This document shows positions 1 to 5,339 of a DNA stretch of 5,339 bases, piece by piece. The first letter of the stretch is position 1, and each line of letters starts with the position of its first letter. A model generated the notes under the pieces. That model did no database searches and was not told the DNA's origin. It was given only the letters and a program-made list of their open reading frames with translations. Source of the stretch: an uncultured Bacteroidales bacterium. GTDB lineage: Bacteria > Bacteroidota > Bacteroidia > Bacteroidales > UBA932. Made by a program: the position numbers and the translations under genes. The DNA is taken from contig ONFK01000133.1 of assembly GCA_900317065.1 (NCBI GenBank), positions 1 to 5,339 on the forward strand. The letters run 5' to 3'.

Positions 1-1
1 T

Positions 2-502
2 ACAACCCTTGAGCCAAGCAATTCCCAGGAGCTTTATCAGCTTTTGAACGGAAAGGTTTCAGAGGGAATCGCAGCGTTGGCTGCAACCATGAAGGAAGTT
101 AATGCCGATATGGGTGCGGCATCGGATCACCTCTGGCTGATGGGAAGAATCTTGATGGTTGTTATGGGGGTGATTTCCCTTCTTGTAGCAATTGTTACAC
201 TGTTATTCTTAAGAGATGCAAGAAAGAAGCTGACGGATTCTATCCTTATTCCGGTAGAAGAGATTCATCGTGCATCACAGGATATGGCAGAGGGTAAATT
301 AAATCTCACATTAACATACGAATCCTCCGATGAGCTTGGTGAATTGAGTGCGGATCTTAAGAAATCAACCGGTATCACAAGAGATGCTCTTCTGGATATG
401 GGACAGACCTTGGAGAAGGTTGCATCTGGTGATTTCACCAGCAGTACACAGCATCCGGAACTTTATGTCGGTGATTATGAAAGCATCAAGGACTATCTTG
501 AT
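2..502 (+). CDS. Methyl-accepting chemotaxis protein fragment (TM helix plus HAMP), truncated at both ends
   Basis: The frame is open from base 2, so the TTG at 44 is not a real start and the gene continues off the left edge. Counting from that TTG, residues 1-30 look like the end of an extracytoplasmic helical sensor, 35-56 are a strongly hydrophobic transmembrane helix, and about 57-108 form a HAMP domain with the expected proline (P70) and closing acidic-glycine motif DELGEL (96-101). Residues 120-150 resemble a second HAMP-like repeat ending in YVGDYESIKD, a pattern I associate with clostridial chemoreceptors. HAMP domains relay signals from membrane receptors to cytoplasmic output modules. 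The methyl-accepting output domain is absent because the sequence changes into a YitT protein near 485-512. A HAMP-containing diguanylate cyclase or histidine kinase remains possible. G+C is about 45% by hand count, lower than everything to the right. The right end given here is approximate. Confidence 0.7.
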
Positions 503-512
503 ATGACGGTGG
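485..512. other. Probable chimeric junction between MCP fragment and YitT gene
   Basis: Left of this zone the protein matches a HAMP signalling protein; right of it the protein aligns without gaps to the downstream YitT paralogue. Composition also changes, from about 45% G+C (1-480) to about 57% (541-720) by hand count. Bases 485-496 encode IKDY, which fits both the chemoreceptor pattern GDYxxIKD and the paralogue's IRDY (residues 12-15), so the exact breakpoint cannot be placed inside this zone. The join keeps the frame open, which hides it from simple gene calling. A misassembly or ligation chimera is the simplest explanation. A natural fusion is possible but not supported by any known architecture I can name. 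Confidence 0.7.
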
Positions 513-1393
513 CCGTGCTGATCGTGACGATAGCGTGGGAGTGCTTCATGATCCCCAACGGAATGTCCGCAGGGGGGCTCATGGGCCTCTGCGCAGTCAT
601 CGAGTATGCCACCGGCGGAGTCATCATCGCATCCTATTCCTATTTTGTCATCAATGTCCTGCTTATCGGCCTTGCGGTCATCGCCTTCGGCATCGGATTC
701 GGGGCCCGCACGCTTTATTGCATTCTTCTTCAGACGGTTATGCTGAAATTGTTCGCATTGCCTGGGATGCAGTGGATGCAGGCCGTGCCGGGTAATTTCT
801 TTTACATTCCCGAAAAGGTGATGATTCCGGTTATCGCCGGTGTGCTGGAGGCCGTAGGCATAGGGCTCACCATACGCAAGGGCGGAAGTACCGGTGGCAC
901 CGACATCATCGCGCTGATAGTCAACAAGTACTGGCCCGTGTCTTTAAGCAAGATGTTCCTGATTACGGACTTCTTCATCATCACTTCCATACTCTTCCTC
1001 CCTGGCAAAATGTTCGGAGACATGGTGTACGGCTACATCATGATGGCTGCATATGCGCTTGTCATCGATTATGTGGTTGTAGGTGACAGGGGAGCTGTGC
1101 AGCTGCTGGTATTCTCGTCCAGGAACAGGGAGATTGCGGACTACATCATCTACAAGATGGACCGTGGAGTCACGGTGCTCAAAGCTGTAGGCTGGTATAC
1201 CAAGCAGGAAAAGGACGTGCTGCTTCTGCTCATGCGCCGCAACGAAGTGCCGGAAGTTTCCAAGAAAATCAAGGAACTGGACAGCAGCGCATTCATGACG
1301 GTCAACCCTGTCGGAGGCGTATACGGCGAAGGCTTCGAAGAAATCAAGGCAGGTATTTCATCAAGGAAGAATAAGAAAGATGGCAACGCTTAA
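503..1393 (+). CDS. YitT-family membrane protein (first paralogue), 5' end lost at the junction
   Basis: This is a YitT/DUF161 multi-pass inner-membrane protein with a C-terminal DUF2179 domain; the family's function is not established. Numbered from the in-frame TTG at 44, the YitT part runs from about residue 148 to 449. Hydrophobic segments fall near 154-171, 176-200, 201-219, 222-240, 258-277, 302-320 and 328-346. The family signature GGSTGGTDIIALIVNKY is at 280-296, and the DUF2179 part carries RGVTVL (374-379), GWYTK (383-387) and VYGEGF (426-431). The paralogue at 1380-2309 has about eleven more residues before the shared IRDY/IKDY position, so only a short N-terminal piece is missing. 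The ATG at 503 is used as a nominal left edge; it lies within the first membrane segment and is probably not the native start. The 3' end overlaps the next gene by 14 bases, so the two are probably co-transcribed and translationally coupled. Confidence 0.85.
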   Translation: MTVAVLIVTIAWECFMIPNGMSAGGLMGLCAVIEYATGGVIIASYSYFVINVLLIGLAVIAFGIGFGARTLYCILLQTVMLKLFALPGMQWMQAVPGNFFYIPEKVMIPVIAGVLEAVGIGLTIRKGGSTGGTDIIALIVNKYWPVSLSKMFLITDFFIITSILFLPGKMFGDMVYGYIMMAAYALVIDYVVVGDRGAVQLLVFSSRNREIADYIIYKMDRGVTVLKAVGWYTKQEKDVLLLLMRRNEVPEVSKKIKELDSSAFMTVNPVGGVYGEGFEEIKAGISSRKNKKDGNA

Positions 1394-2309
1394 AACTACA
1401 ATCGGTCATACCATACGCGATTATGCCATGGTGACTTTTGGCATTATGCTTTTCGTTCTCGGATGGAGCATTTTCCTGGTGCCTAACAATCTTGTCGGCG
1501 GGGGAGTGACAGGTGTCTCCGCCATCCTGCAGTATGCCACTCACGGCGTGATCAAGATAGGTTATTCCTATTTCGTGGTCAATGCCGCCCTCATCATAGC
1601 CGCGATGTTCGTGCTCGGCTTCGGTTTCGGATGGAAGACCATCTACGCCACCATACTTGCGTCCATCGGACTCAACCTTTTCCAGGACCTTATTCCCGCC
1701 GACTTCATACAGGCGATAGCCCTGGACAACGGCAAACTCATGAGCACCATCATGGGCAGCATCATGGTTGGAGTGGGCATCGGTTTCACGATGATAGCGG
1801 GCGGCAGCACGGGCGGAACTGACATCATCGCGCTGATGGTCAACAAATACCGAAACGTGTCTCCCGGCAGGCTCATTCTCTATATGGATGTAGTGATCAT
1901 CCTTTCTTCGCTGCTGGTGCCCTCCTATACTCCTGACGGAGAAGAGTTGCCTTTTGTGGAGAAACTGACCAACGTGGTGTACGGTTTCATTCTCATCACC
2001 ATCAACAGCACCGTGCTCGACCTTGTCATCTCCGGTTCCAGACAGAGCGTGCAGCTGTTCATCCTCTCGAAGCACTATGCCGAAATCGCCGATTCCATTA
2101 CGAAGGACCTCCACAGGGGAGTGACTGTGCTGGACGGCAAGGGCTGGTATACGAAGGAGAATACCGAGGTGCTGATGGTCCTTACCAGAAAGACCGACCT
2201 GAATATTCTGTTGCGTTACATCAAGGCGATCGACCCCGACGCCTTCCTCTCCGTCACTTCCGTGACAGGAGTATACGGAAAGGGCTTCGATGCGATAAAG
2301 AAAAAGTAG
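1380..2309 (+). CDS. YitT-family membrane protein (second paralogue), complete
   Basis: This is a complete 309-residue YitT/DUF161 protein with a C-terminal DUF2179 domain, a normal size for the family. Membrane segments are predicted near residues 15-35, 42-60, 62-80, 84-102, 123-142, 164-181 and 198-218. The signature GGSTGGTDIIALMVNKY is at 141-157, and the soluble C-terminal domain (about 222-305) has RGVTVL (246-251), GWYTK (255-259) and VYGKGF (298-303). The protein aligns along its whole length with the upstream paralogue but is well diverged, so the duplication is old. It has an extra loop at 182-196 (SYTPDGEELPFVEKL) where the first paralogue is shorter. The ATG at 1380 lies inside the end of the upstream gene (stop at 1391-1393), so translation is probably coupled; the preceding bases are A-rich and give no clear Shine-Dalgarno sequence. 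The molecular role of YitT proteins is unknown. The adjacent pair might form a heteromeric membrane complex, but that is inference. Confidence 0.92.
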   Translation: MATLKTTIGHTIRDYAMVTFGIMLFVLGWSIFLVPNNLVGGGVTGVSAILQYATHGVIKIGYSYFVVNAALIIAAMFVLGFGFGWKTIYATILASIGLNLFQDLIPADFIQAIALDNGKLMSTIMGSIMVGVGIGFTMIAGGSTGGTDIIALMVNKYRNVSPGRLILYMDVVIILSSLLVPSYTPDGEELPFVEKLTNVVYGFILITINSTVLDLVISGSRQSVQLFILSKHYAEIADSITKDLHRGVTVLDGKGWYTKENTEVLMVLTRKTDLNILLRYIKAIDPDAFLSVTSVTGVYGKGFDAIKKK

Positions 2310-2366
2310 GTAGGTGATGTAGGTAAAATCTTTTCCTGCACGAAAACATTATTTTTTAGTTTTTAC

Positions 2367-2399
2367 CCCCGTTCAGACCTACCTTCTGTACGGGGTTTT
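2367..2399 (+). terminator. Rho-independent terminator after the YitT operon
   Basis: The arms CCCCGTTCAG (2367-2376) and CTGTACGGGG (2386-2395) pair over ten positions with one mismatch, enclose a nine-base loop ACCTACCTT, and are followed by TTTT (2396-2399). The T-tract is short, but the stem is GC-rich at its base. It lies 57 bases after the second YitT stop codon and only 28 bases before the ATG of the AraC-type gene, so it should separate the two transcription units. T-rich sequence at 2351-2365 on the other side of the stem gives an A-rich lead-in on the opposite strand, but no gene ends there in that direction. Confidence 0.7.
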
Positions 2400-2427
2400 G
2401 TCGTATCTTGCCCGGAAAAAAGCGCCT

Positions 2428-3489
2428 ATGAAACGTTTTCTGACCCTGCATTCCTTTCTCCGGGTTTATCCGCTGATCCTCCTCGCCCTGTTTGTCCTTA
2501 TCGAAATGCTCGTCCACGGCAGGGACGACAGATCCTTCAGGATATGTTGTTATCTCGTAGTGACTTCTTCCGTATACCTCGCATATCCTCTCACCCGCGA
2601 GGAGTGTTCGGCCAATCTGCAGCTCATAGCCCCGGCATCGCTCTTCTTTCTTGTCGCCGCCCTGCAGCAGGGAAGCCGGCTGATGCCTGTATACCTCATG
2701 CTCTATCCTGCCGCCGCGTTCCTCATCTTGCTCCATATAGCCGCTACTGCCCTGAAATACAGGAACCCCAATGAACTGTTCCGCAAGGATGCGGCCTGGT
2801 GCTGTGCGGAAGAGGATTCGAGGATGGTTTATTCGATGGTCACTCTCGTCCTTGCCGCCTGCATCATCACAATGCGCTTCGAAGATGCTCCCGCGCATGC
2901 ATACGGATATATGGCGATGGCCCTGTCGGCGCTGAATGTGTTGCTGTACCTGCGTGCCAGGAACGGCAGGACCATGATGCTGGGCCGCAGGAAGGAACGC
3001 CGCATCCAGACCATACTCCTCTCCGGAGGCAACATGTCGGAGGTGATACCCGAGGTGGAAGGCGCCATCCTGGCAAAGGCGTACAAGCGCATCGAGCAGT
3101 TCATGCAGGATCATAAACCTTATCTCGACGACAAGCTGACGCTCGAGCGCGTGTCGGAGGTCCTGAAGATCAATAAAGTCTACATCAGCCGCGCCGTCAA
3201 CAAGTATACGGACAGGAATTTCCGCCAGTACATAAACTGGCACAGGGTGCTTTATTCAGTGGAACTGATGAGGTCGGACCCGTGGCTGAAGGTGATCGAA
3301 CTCGCATTCATGTGCGGATTCCACTCGCAGGTCACCTACAATATGTGTTTCAAGATGTTCATGAACGAGACGCCGTCCGACATGCTCACCCGCCTCAGGC
3401 TTCAAAAACCCCGGCCGGAAGTTTCCAGGATTGAGGTAAGGCTGCCACGAGCCGAAGTTCCTCCTTCCGTACAGGATGCACAAAAGTGA
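2428..3489 (+). CDS. Membrane-anchored AraC-type transcriptional regulator
   Basis: The 353-residue protein has an N-terminal membrane part and a C-terminal AraC/XylS DNA-binding domain. Six hydrophobic segments are visible near residues 10-29, 37-56, 66-82, 86-108, 133-149 and 158-176. The basic run RARNGRTMMLGRRKERR (176-192) follows the last one, so both ends should face the cytoplasm. The AraC domain covers about 218-321: the first helix-turn-helix is at 237-261 (LTLERVSEVLKINKVYISRA), and the second is at 286-320 with the motif ELAFMCGFHS (291-300) and a TPSDM ending. ATG 2428 is preferred over an in-frame TTG at 2398 because that TTG lies in the terminator T-tract. It probably senses a membrane or extracellular signal, but ligand and targets are not evident. 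Residues 323-353 are antisense to the converging pseudouridine synthase gene. Two adjacent-cysteine pairs (40-41 and 125-126) are notable. The class is well supported; the physiological role is unknown. Confidence 0.88.
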   Translation: MKRFLTLHSFLRVYPLILLALFVLIEMLVHGRDDRSFRICCYLVVTSSVYLAYPLTREECSANLQLIAPASLFFLVAALQQGSRLMPVYLMLYPAAAFLILLHIAATALKYRNPNELFRKDAAWCCAEEDSRMVYSMVTLVLAACIITMRFEDAPAHAYGYMAMALSALNVLLYLRARNGRTMMLGRRKERRIQTILLSGGNMSEVIPEVEGAILAKAYKRIEQFMQDHKPYLDDKLTLERVSEVLKINKVYISRAVNKYTDRNFRQYINWHRVLYSVELMRSDPWLKVIELAFMCGFHSQVTYNMCFKMFMNETPSDMLTRLRLQKPRPEVSRIEVRLPRAEVPPSVQDAQK

Positions 3490-4114
3490 CGCTGTGCGCC
3501 TGCAGGCATATTCCTCCGTCCGGGTTGGAACGCGGTGCCCCGTATTTGAGATCCCCCTTGATGGGGCATCCCATATGTGAGAGCTGACAGCGTATCTGGT
3601 GATGGCGGCCGGTGAGCAGTTCGACCTCCAGGAGATGATAACGCTCCGTGTCGGCGATGTGCCTGTAGCGCAGTTTCGCGAGTTTGGCCCCGGGCCCCGG
3701 CTTGCGGGTGATGAAACTCTTGTTGAGGCGCTCGTTGCGTTCCATCCAGTCTTCCAGCAGGCCTTCCGGCTGCTGCGGCGCCGCGCAGCACAGCGCCAGG
3801 TAGGTCTTGTGCACCTCCGAGTTCCTGAACATCGCATTCAGCCTTTCCAGAGCCTTGGAGGTTTTTGCGAAGATGCAAAGGCCGCACACCGGACGGTCCA
3901 GGCGGTGGGGGACTCCCATGAAGACCTTGCCCGGCTTGGAGTCGCGCATCGCGACAAACGCCTTGAGGGTTTCGCTGAGGGCCTCGTCCCCGGTCTTGTC
4001 TCCCTGCACTATTTCTCCCGCCTTCTTGTCGAATACAAGCAGGTGGTTGTCTTCGTATACGATGCGGGACGCGAGATCGTCATATTCCGCCTTGTCCAGA
4101 GTGCGATATTCCAT
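3395..4114 (-). CDS. RluA-family pseudouridine synthase
   Basis: This 239-residue protein isomerises specific uridines in rRNA or tRNA to pseudouridine in the cytoplasm. The catalytic motif is HRLDR at 70-74 with the catalytic aspartate at D73. Other family landmarks are KTYLA (103-107), the RNA-binding stretch LLTGRHHQIR (166-175), GDLKYGA (187-193) and LQAH (204-207). There is no N-terminal S4 domain, and the length fits the compact single-domain RluA-type enzymes, so the target uridine cannot be assigned. Two motif positions differ from the commonest forms: HRLDRPVCG instead of HRLDRxTSG, and GRHHQIR instead of GRTHQIR. The start ATG (4112-4114) is five bases past a perfect -7 box, implying a very short leader. 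The gene is divergent from dnaK, and its 3' end overlaps the convergent AraC-type gene by 95 bases. Confidence 0.93.
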   Translation of the reverse strand: MEYRTLDKAEYDDLASRIVYEDNHLLVFDKKAGEIVQGDKTGDEALSETLKAFVAMRDSKPGKVFMGVPHRLDRPVCGLCIFAKTSKALERLNAMFRNSEVHKTYLALCCAAPQQPEGLLEDWMERNERLNKSFITRKPGPGAKLAKLRYRHIADTERYHLLEVELLTGRHHQIRCQLSHMGCPIKGDLKYGAPRSNPDGGICLQAHSVTFVHPVRKEELRLVAALPQSWKLPAGVFEA

Positions 4115-4122
4115 AGCTGCGG

Positions 4123-4130
4123 CAAAGATA
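4123..4130 (-). promoter_or_regulatory. Bacteroidota-type -7 box for the pseudouridine synthase gene
   Basis: On the minus strand this reads TATCTTTG, an exact match to the Bacteroidota -7 consensus TAnnTTTG. It ends eight bases before the first base of the ATG codon, so the transcript would be almost leaderless. No convincing TTTG -33 element is present 19-21 bases upstream, which lowers confidence. Confidence 0.5.
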
Positions 4131-4131
4131 A

Positions 4132-4144
4132 TGACAATTTGTCA
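4132..4144. repeat. Perfect 13-base palindrome, possible operator, in the dnaK/rluA spacer
   Basis: The sequence TGACAATTTGTCA has perfect six-base arms TGACAA and TTGTCA around one central T. It lies one base upstream of the minus-strand -7 box and overlaps the TTTG (4138-4141) that could serve as the dnaK -33 element. That is the right position for a dimeric repressor or activator to affect both genes. It is not the CIRCE element bound by HrcA, and no cognate regulator is identified. Confidence 0.4.
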
Positions 4145-4169
4145 GAAATCAGCCGGTGGCACAGCTTTC
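4138..4169 (+). promoter_or_regulatory. Weak candidate promoter for dnaK
   Basis: TTTG at 4138-4141 is followed after 20 bases by CAGCTTTC at 4162-4169. This matches the Bacteroidota pattern TTTG-N19-21-TAnnTTTG at the -33 box and at four of the six fixed -7 positions. It would start transcription near 4175 and leave a leader of nearly 60 bases, ending in an A-rich run (4207-4222) just before the dnaK start. The -7 match is imperfect, so this is a tentative call. Confidence 0.3.
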
Positions 4170-4232
4170 GTTATAAGGAAAAGCGTCGCCGCAAGGTGAC
4201 ATAAAGACGAAAAACAAAAAAAGACAGATATC

Positions 4233-5339
4233 ATGGGAAAAATCATTGGAATCGACCTTGGAACCACGAACAGTTGCGTGGCGGTCATGGAAGGCAATCA
4301 GCCTACCGTAATCATCAATAACGAAGGCCAGCGTACCACCCCTTCGGTGGTGGCGTTCACCGACGACGGCGAGCGCAAGGTGGGAGGACCCGCCAAGCGT
4401 CAGGCCATTACCAATCCTAAGAACACGGTGTTCAGCATCAAGCGTTTCATGGGTGAGACCTACGACCAGGTCGGCCGTGAGACAGCCCGCGTGCCCTACA
4501 ACGTGGTGAAGGGAGACAACAACACTCCCCGCGTCGACATCAACGGGCGTCTCTACTCTCCCCAGGAGATCAGCGCAATCATCCTCCAGAAGATGAAGAA
4601 GACTGCCGAGGACTACCTCCGTCAGCCTGTCACCGAAGCTGTCATCACAGTTCCTGCATACTTCTCCGACTCTCAGAGGCAGGCAACCAAGGAGGCAGGC
4701 AAGATCGCAGGCCTCGACGTCAAGCGTATCATCAACGAGCCTACCGCCGCAGCCCTTGCATACGGACTCGACAAGAAGAACAAGAACATGAAGGTCGCTG
4801 TCTACGACCTTGGCGGCGGCACCTTCGATATTTCCATCCTTGAACTCGGCGACGGCGTGTTCGAGGTGAAGTCCACCAACGGCGACACCCACCTCGGCGG
4901 CGACGATTTCGACCAGGTCATCATTGACTGGCTCGCAAGCGAGTTCGCATCCGAGAACGGCGGTCTCGACCTCAAGAAGGATCCTATGGCTCTCCAGCGT
5001 CTCAAGGAGGCTGCCGAGAAGGCCAAGATCGAACTCTCGAACCAGACCAGCACCGAAATCAACCTGCCTTACATCACCGCGGTCGACGGCGTTCCCCGCC
5101 ACCTCGTGAAGAGCCTTACCCGCGCCAAGTTCGAAGCTCTCTGCGACAATCTGTTCCAGCGCAGCATCGAGCCTTGCCGCAAGGCCCTGCAGGATGCTCA
5201 CCTGAGTACCTCCGACATCGACGAAGTCCTGCTCGTAGGCGGATCCACCCGTATCCCCAAGATCCAGGAACTCGTGAAACAGTTCTTCGGCAAAGAGCCC
5301 AACAAGAGCGTCAATCCCGACGAGGTAGTCGCCATCGGC
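4233..5339 (+). CDS. dnaK: Molecular chaperone DnaK (Hsp70), 3' end beyond the window
   Basis: This ATP-dependent cytoplasmic chaperone binds and releases hydrophobic peptide segments with the help of DnaJ and GrpE. The first 369 residues are present, about 58% of a typical DnaK of roughly 640. They cover nearly all of the nucleotide-binding domain and none of the substrate-binding domain. Landmarks are the phosphate-1 motif GIDLGTTNSCVAV (6-18), the connect-1 region INEPTAAALAYG (167-178), the phosphate-2 motif DLGGGTFD (192-199), GDTHLGGDDFD (about 220-230) and the adenosine-site region VGGSTRIP (335-342). The frame is open without interruption to the edge. ATG 4233 is chosen because MGKIIGIDLGTTNS is the standard start; the leader is A-rich with no Shine-Dalgarno, as is usual in Bacteroidota. 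The gene is divergent from the pseudouridine synthase across 118 bases, and no other chaperone gene lies upstream. Third positions rich in C and G agree with a highly expressed gene of the same host as the genes from 510 rightwards. Confidence 0.98.
   Translation, partial: MGKIIGIDLGTTNSCVAVMEGNQPTVIINNEGQRTTPSVVAFTDDGERKVGGPAKRQAITNPKNTVFSIKRFMGETYDQVGRETARVPYNVVKGDNNTPRVDINGRLYSPQEISAIILQKMKKTAEDYLRQPVTEAVITVPAYFSDSQRQATKEAGKIAGLDVKRIINEPTAAALAYGLDKKNKNMKVAVYDLGGGTFDISILELGDGVFEVKSTNGDTHLGGDDFDQVIIDWLASEFASENGGLDLKKDPMALQRLKEAAEKAKIELSNQTSTEINLPYITAVDGVPRHLVKSLTRAKFEALCDNLFQRSIEPCRKALQDAHLSTSDIDEVLLVGGSTRIPKIQELVKQFFGKEPNKSVNPDEVVAIG

Noticed and set aside
44..46. TTG at 44 as start of the left-most gene
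   Set aside because: The frame stays open to base 2 with coherent coding sequence, so the gene enters from beyond the left edge.
503..505. ATG at 503 as the native start of the first YitT gene
   Set aside because: It falls within the first membrane segment, and alignment with the second paralogue shows homologous residues (IKDY) before it. The native start was probably lost at the junction.
1344..2114. A 256-codon minus-strand frame opposite the second YitT gene
   Set aside because: The product is rich in His, Asp and Glu with no recognisable fold, as expected from the reverse complement of a membrane-protein gene. The plus-strand YitT assignment is strong.
2398..2427. TTG at 2398 as start of the AraC-type protein
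   Set aside because: It lies in the terminator T-tract. The ATG at 2428 gives a typical N-terminus (MKRFL) leading directly into the first membrane helix, with an A-rich leader.
2356..3243. A 295-codon minus-strand frame opposite the AraC-type gene
   Set aside because: It runs through the terminator hairpin and opposes a convincing AraC-domain gene; its composition shows no domain or membrane pattern.
3599..4204. A 201-codon plus-strand frame opposite the pseudouridine synthase
   Set aside because: It is the antisense of a gene with intact catalytic motifs, and it extends into the dnaK promoter region.
4115..4232. CIRCE/HrcA operator or riboswitch upstream of dnaK
   Set aside because: The CIRCE inverted repeat is absent, and apart from the 13-base palindrome no stable folded leader could be traced in these 118 bases.
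4149..5201. A 350-codon open frame on the minus strand opposite dnaK
   Set aside because: It is the antisense shadow of a strongly codon-biased dnaK, shows no domain I recognise, and would run across the dnaK start and leader. Long antisense frames opposite dnaK are a known annotation artefact.

Overview
The window looks like a Bacteroidota (Bacteroidales-type) chromosomal segment with a foreign stretch of about 500 bases at its left end. The Bacteroidota assignment rests on three things: a DnaK with the family-typical run at GDTHLGGDDFD, start codons preceded by A-rich leaders with no clear Shine-Dalgarno sequence, and a perfect TAnnTTTG-type -7 box in front of the pseudouridine synthase gene. 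The genus cannot be fixed from this window.

Bases 1 to about 490-510 encode a transmembrane helix plus a HAMP domain of a methyl-accepting chemotaxis protein (or a related HAMP signalling protein). Style and base composition suggest a Firmicutes/Lachnospiraceae-like origin: a hand count gives about 45% G+C for bases 1-480 and about 57% for 541-720. The frame then runs without a stop into a YitT-family membrane protein that lacks only about ten residues of its normal N-terminus. One open frame (2-1393) therefore reads as an MCP-YitT fusion. I think this is a chimeric join, most likely an assembly or library artefact, made across a short stretch (485-496, encoding IKDY) that both parents could have supplied.

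Right of the join the layout is coherent. Two tandem, diverged YitT paralogues overlap by 14 bases (to 1393, then 1380-2309) and should form an operon, closed by a hairpin terminator at 2367-2399. A predicted six-helix, membrane-anchored AraC-type regulator follows (2428-3489). It converges on, and overlaps by 95 bases, a RluA-type pseudouridine synthase on the minus strand (3395-4114). That gene is divergent from dnaK (4233 to the right edge, cut near the end of the nucleotide-binding domain). The 118-base dnaK/rluA spacer holds a perfect 13-base palindrome, the minus-strand -7 box and a weaker candidate dnaK promoter.

No tRNA, rRNA, CRISPR array, insertion sequence or recognisable new multi-gene system was seen. 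The most important observation is the chimeric join. The others are the membrane-tethered AraC protein and the palindromic dnaK/rluA spacer.
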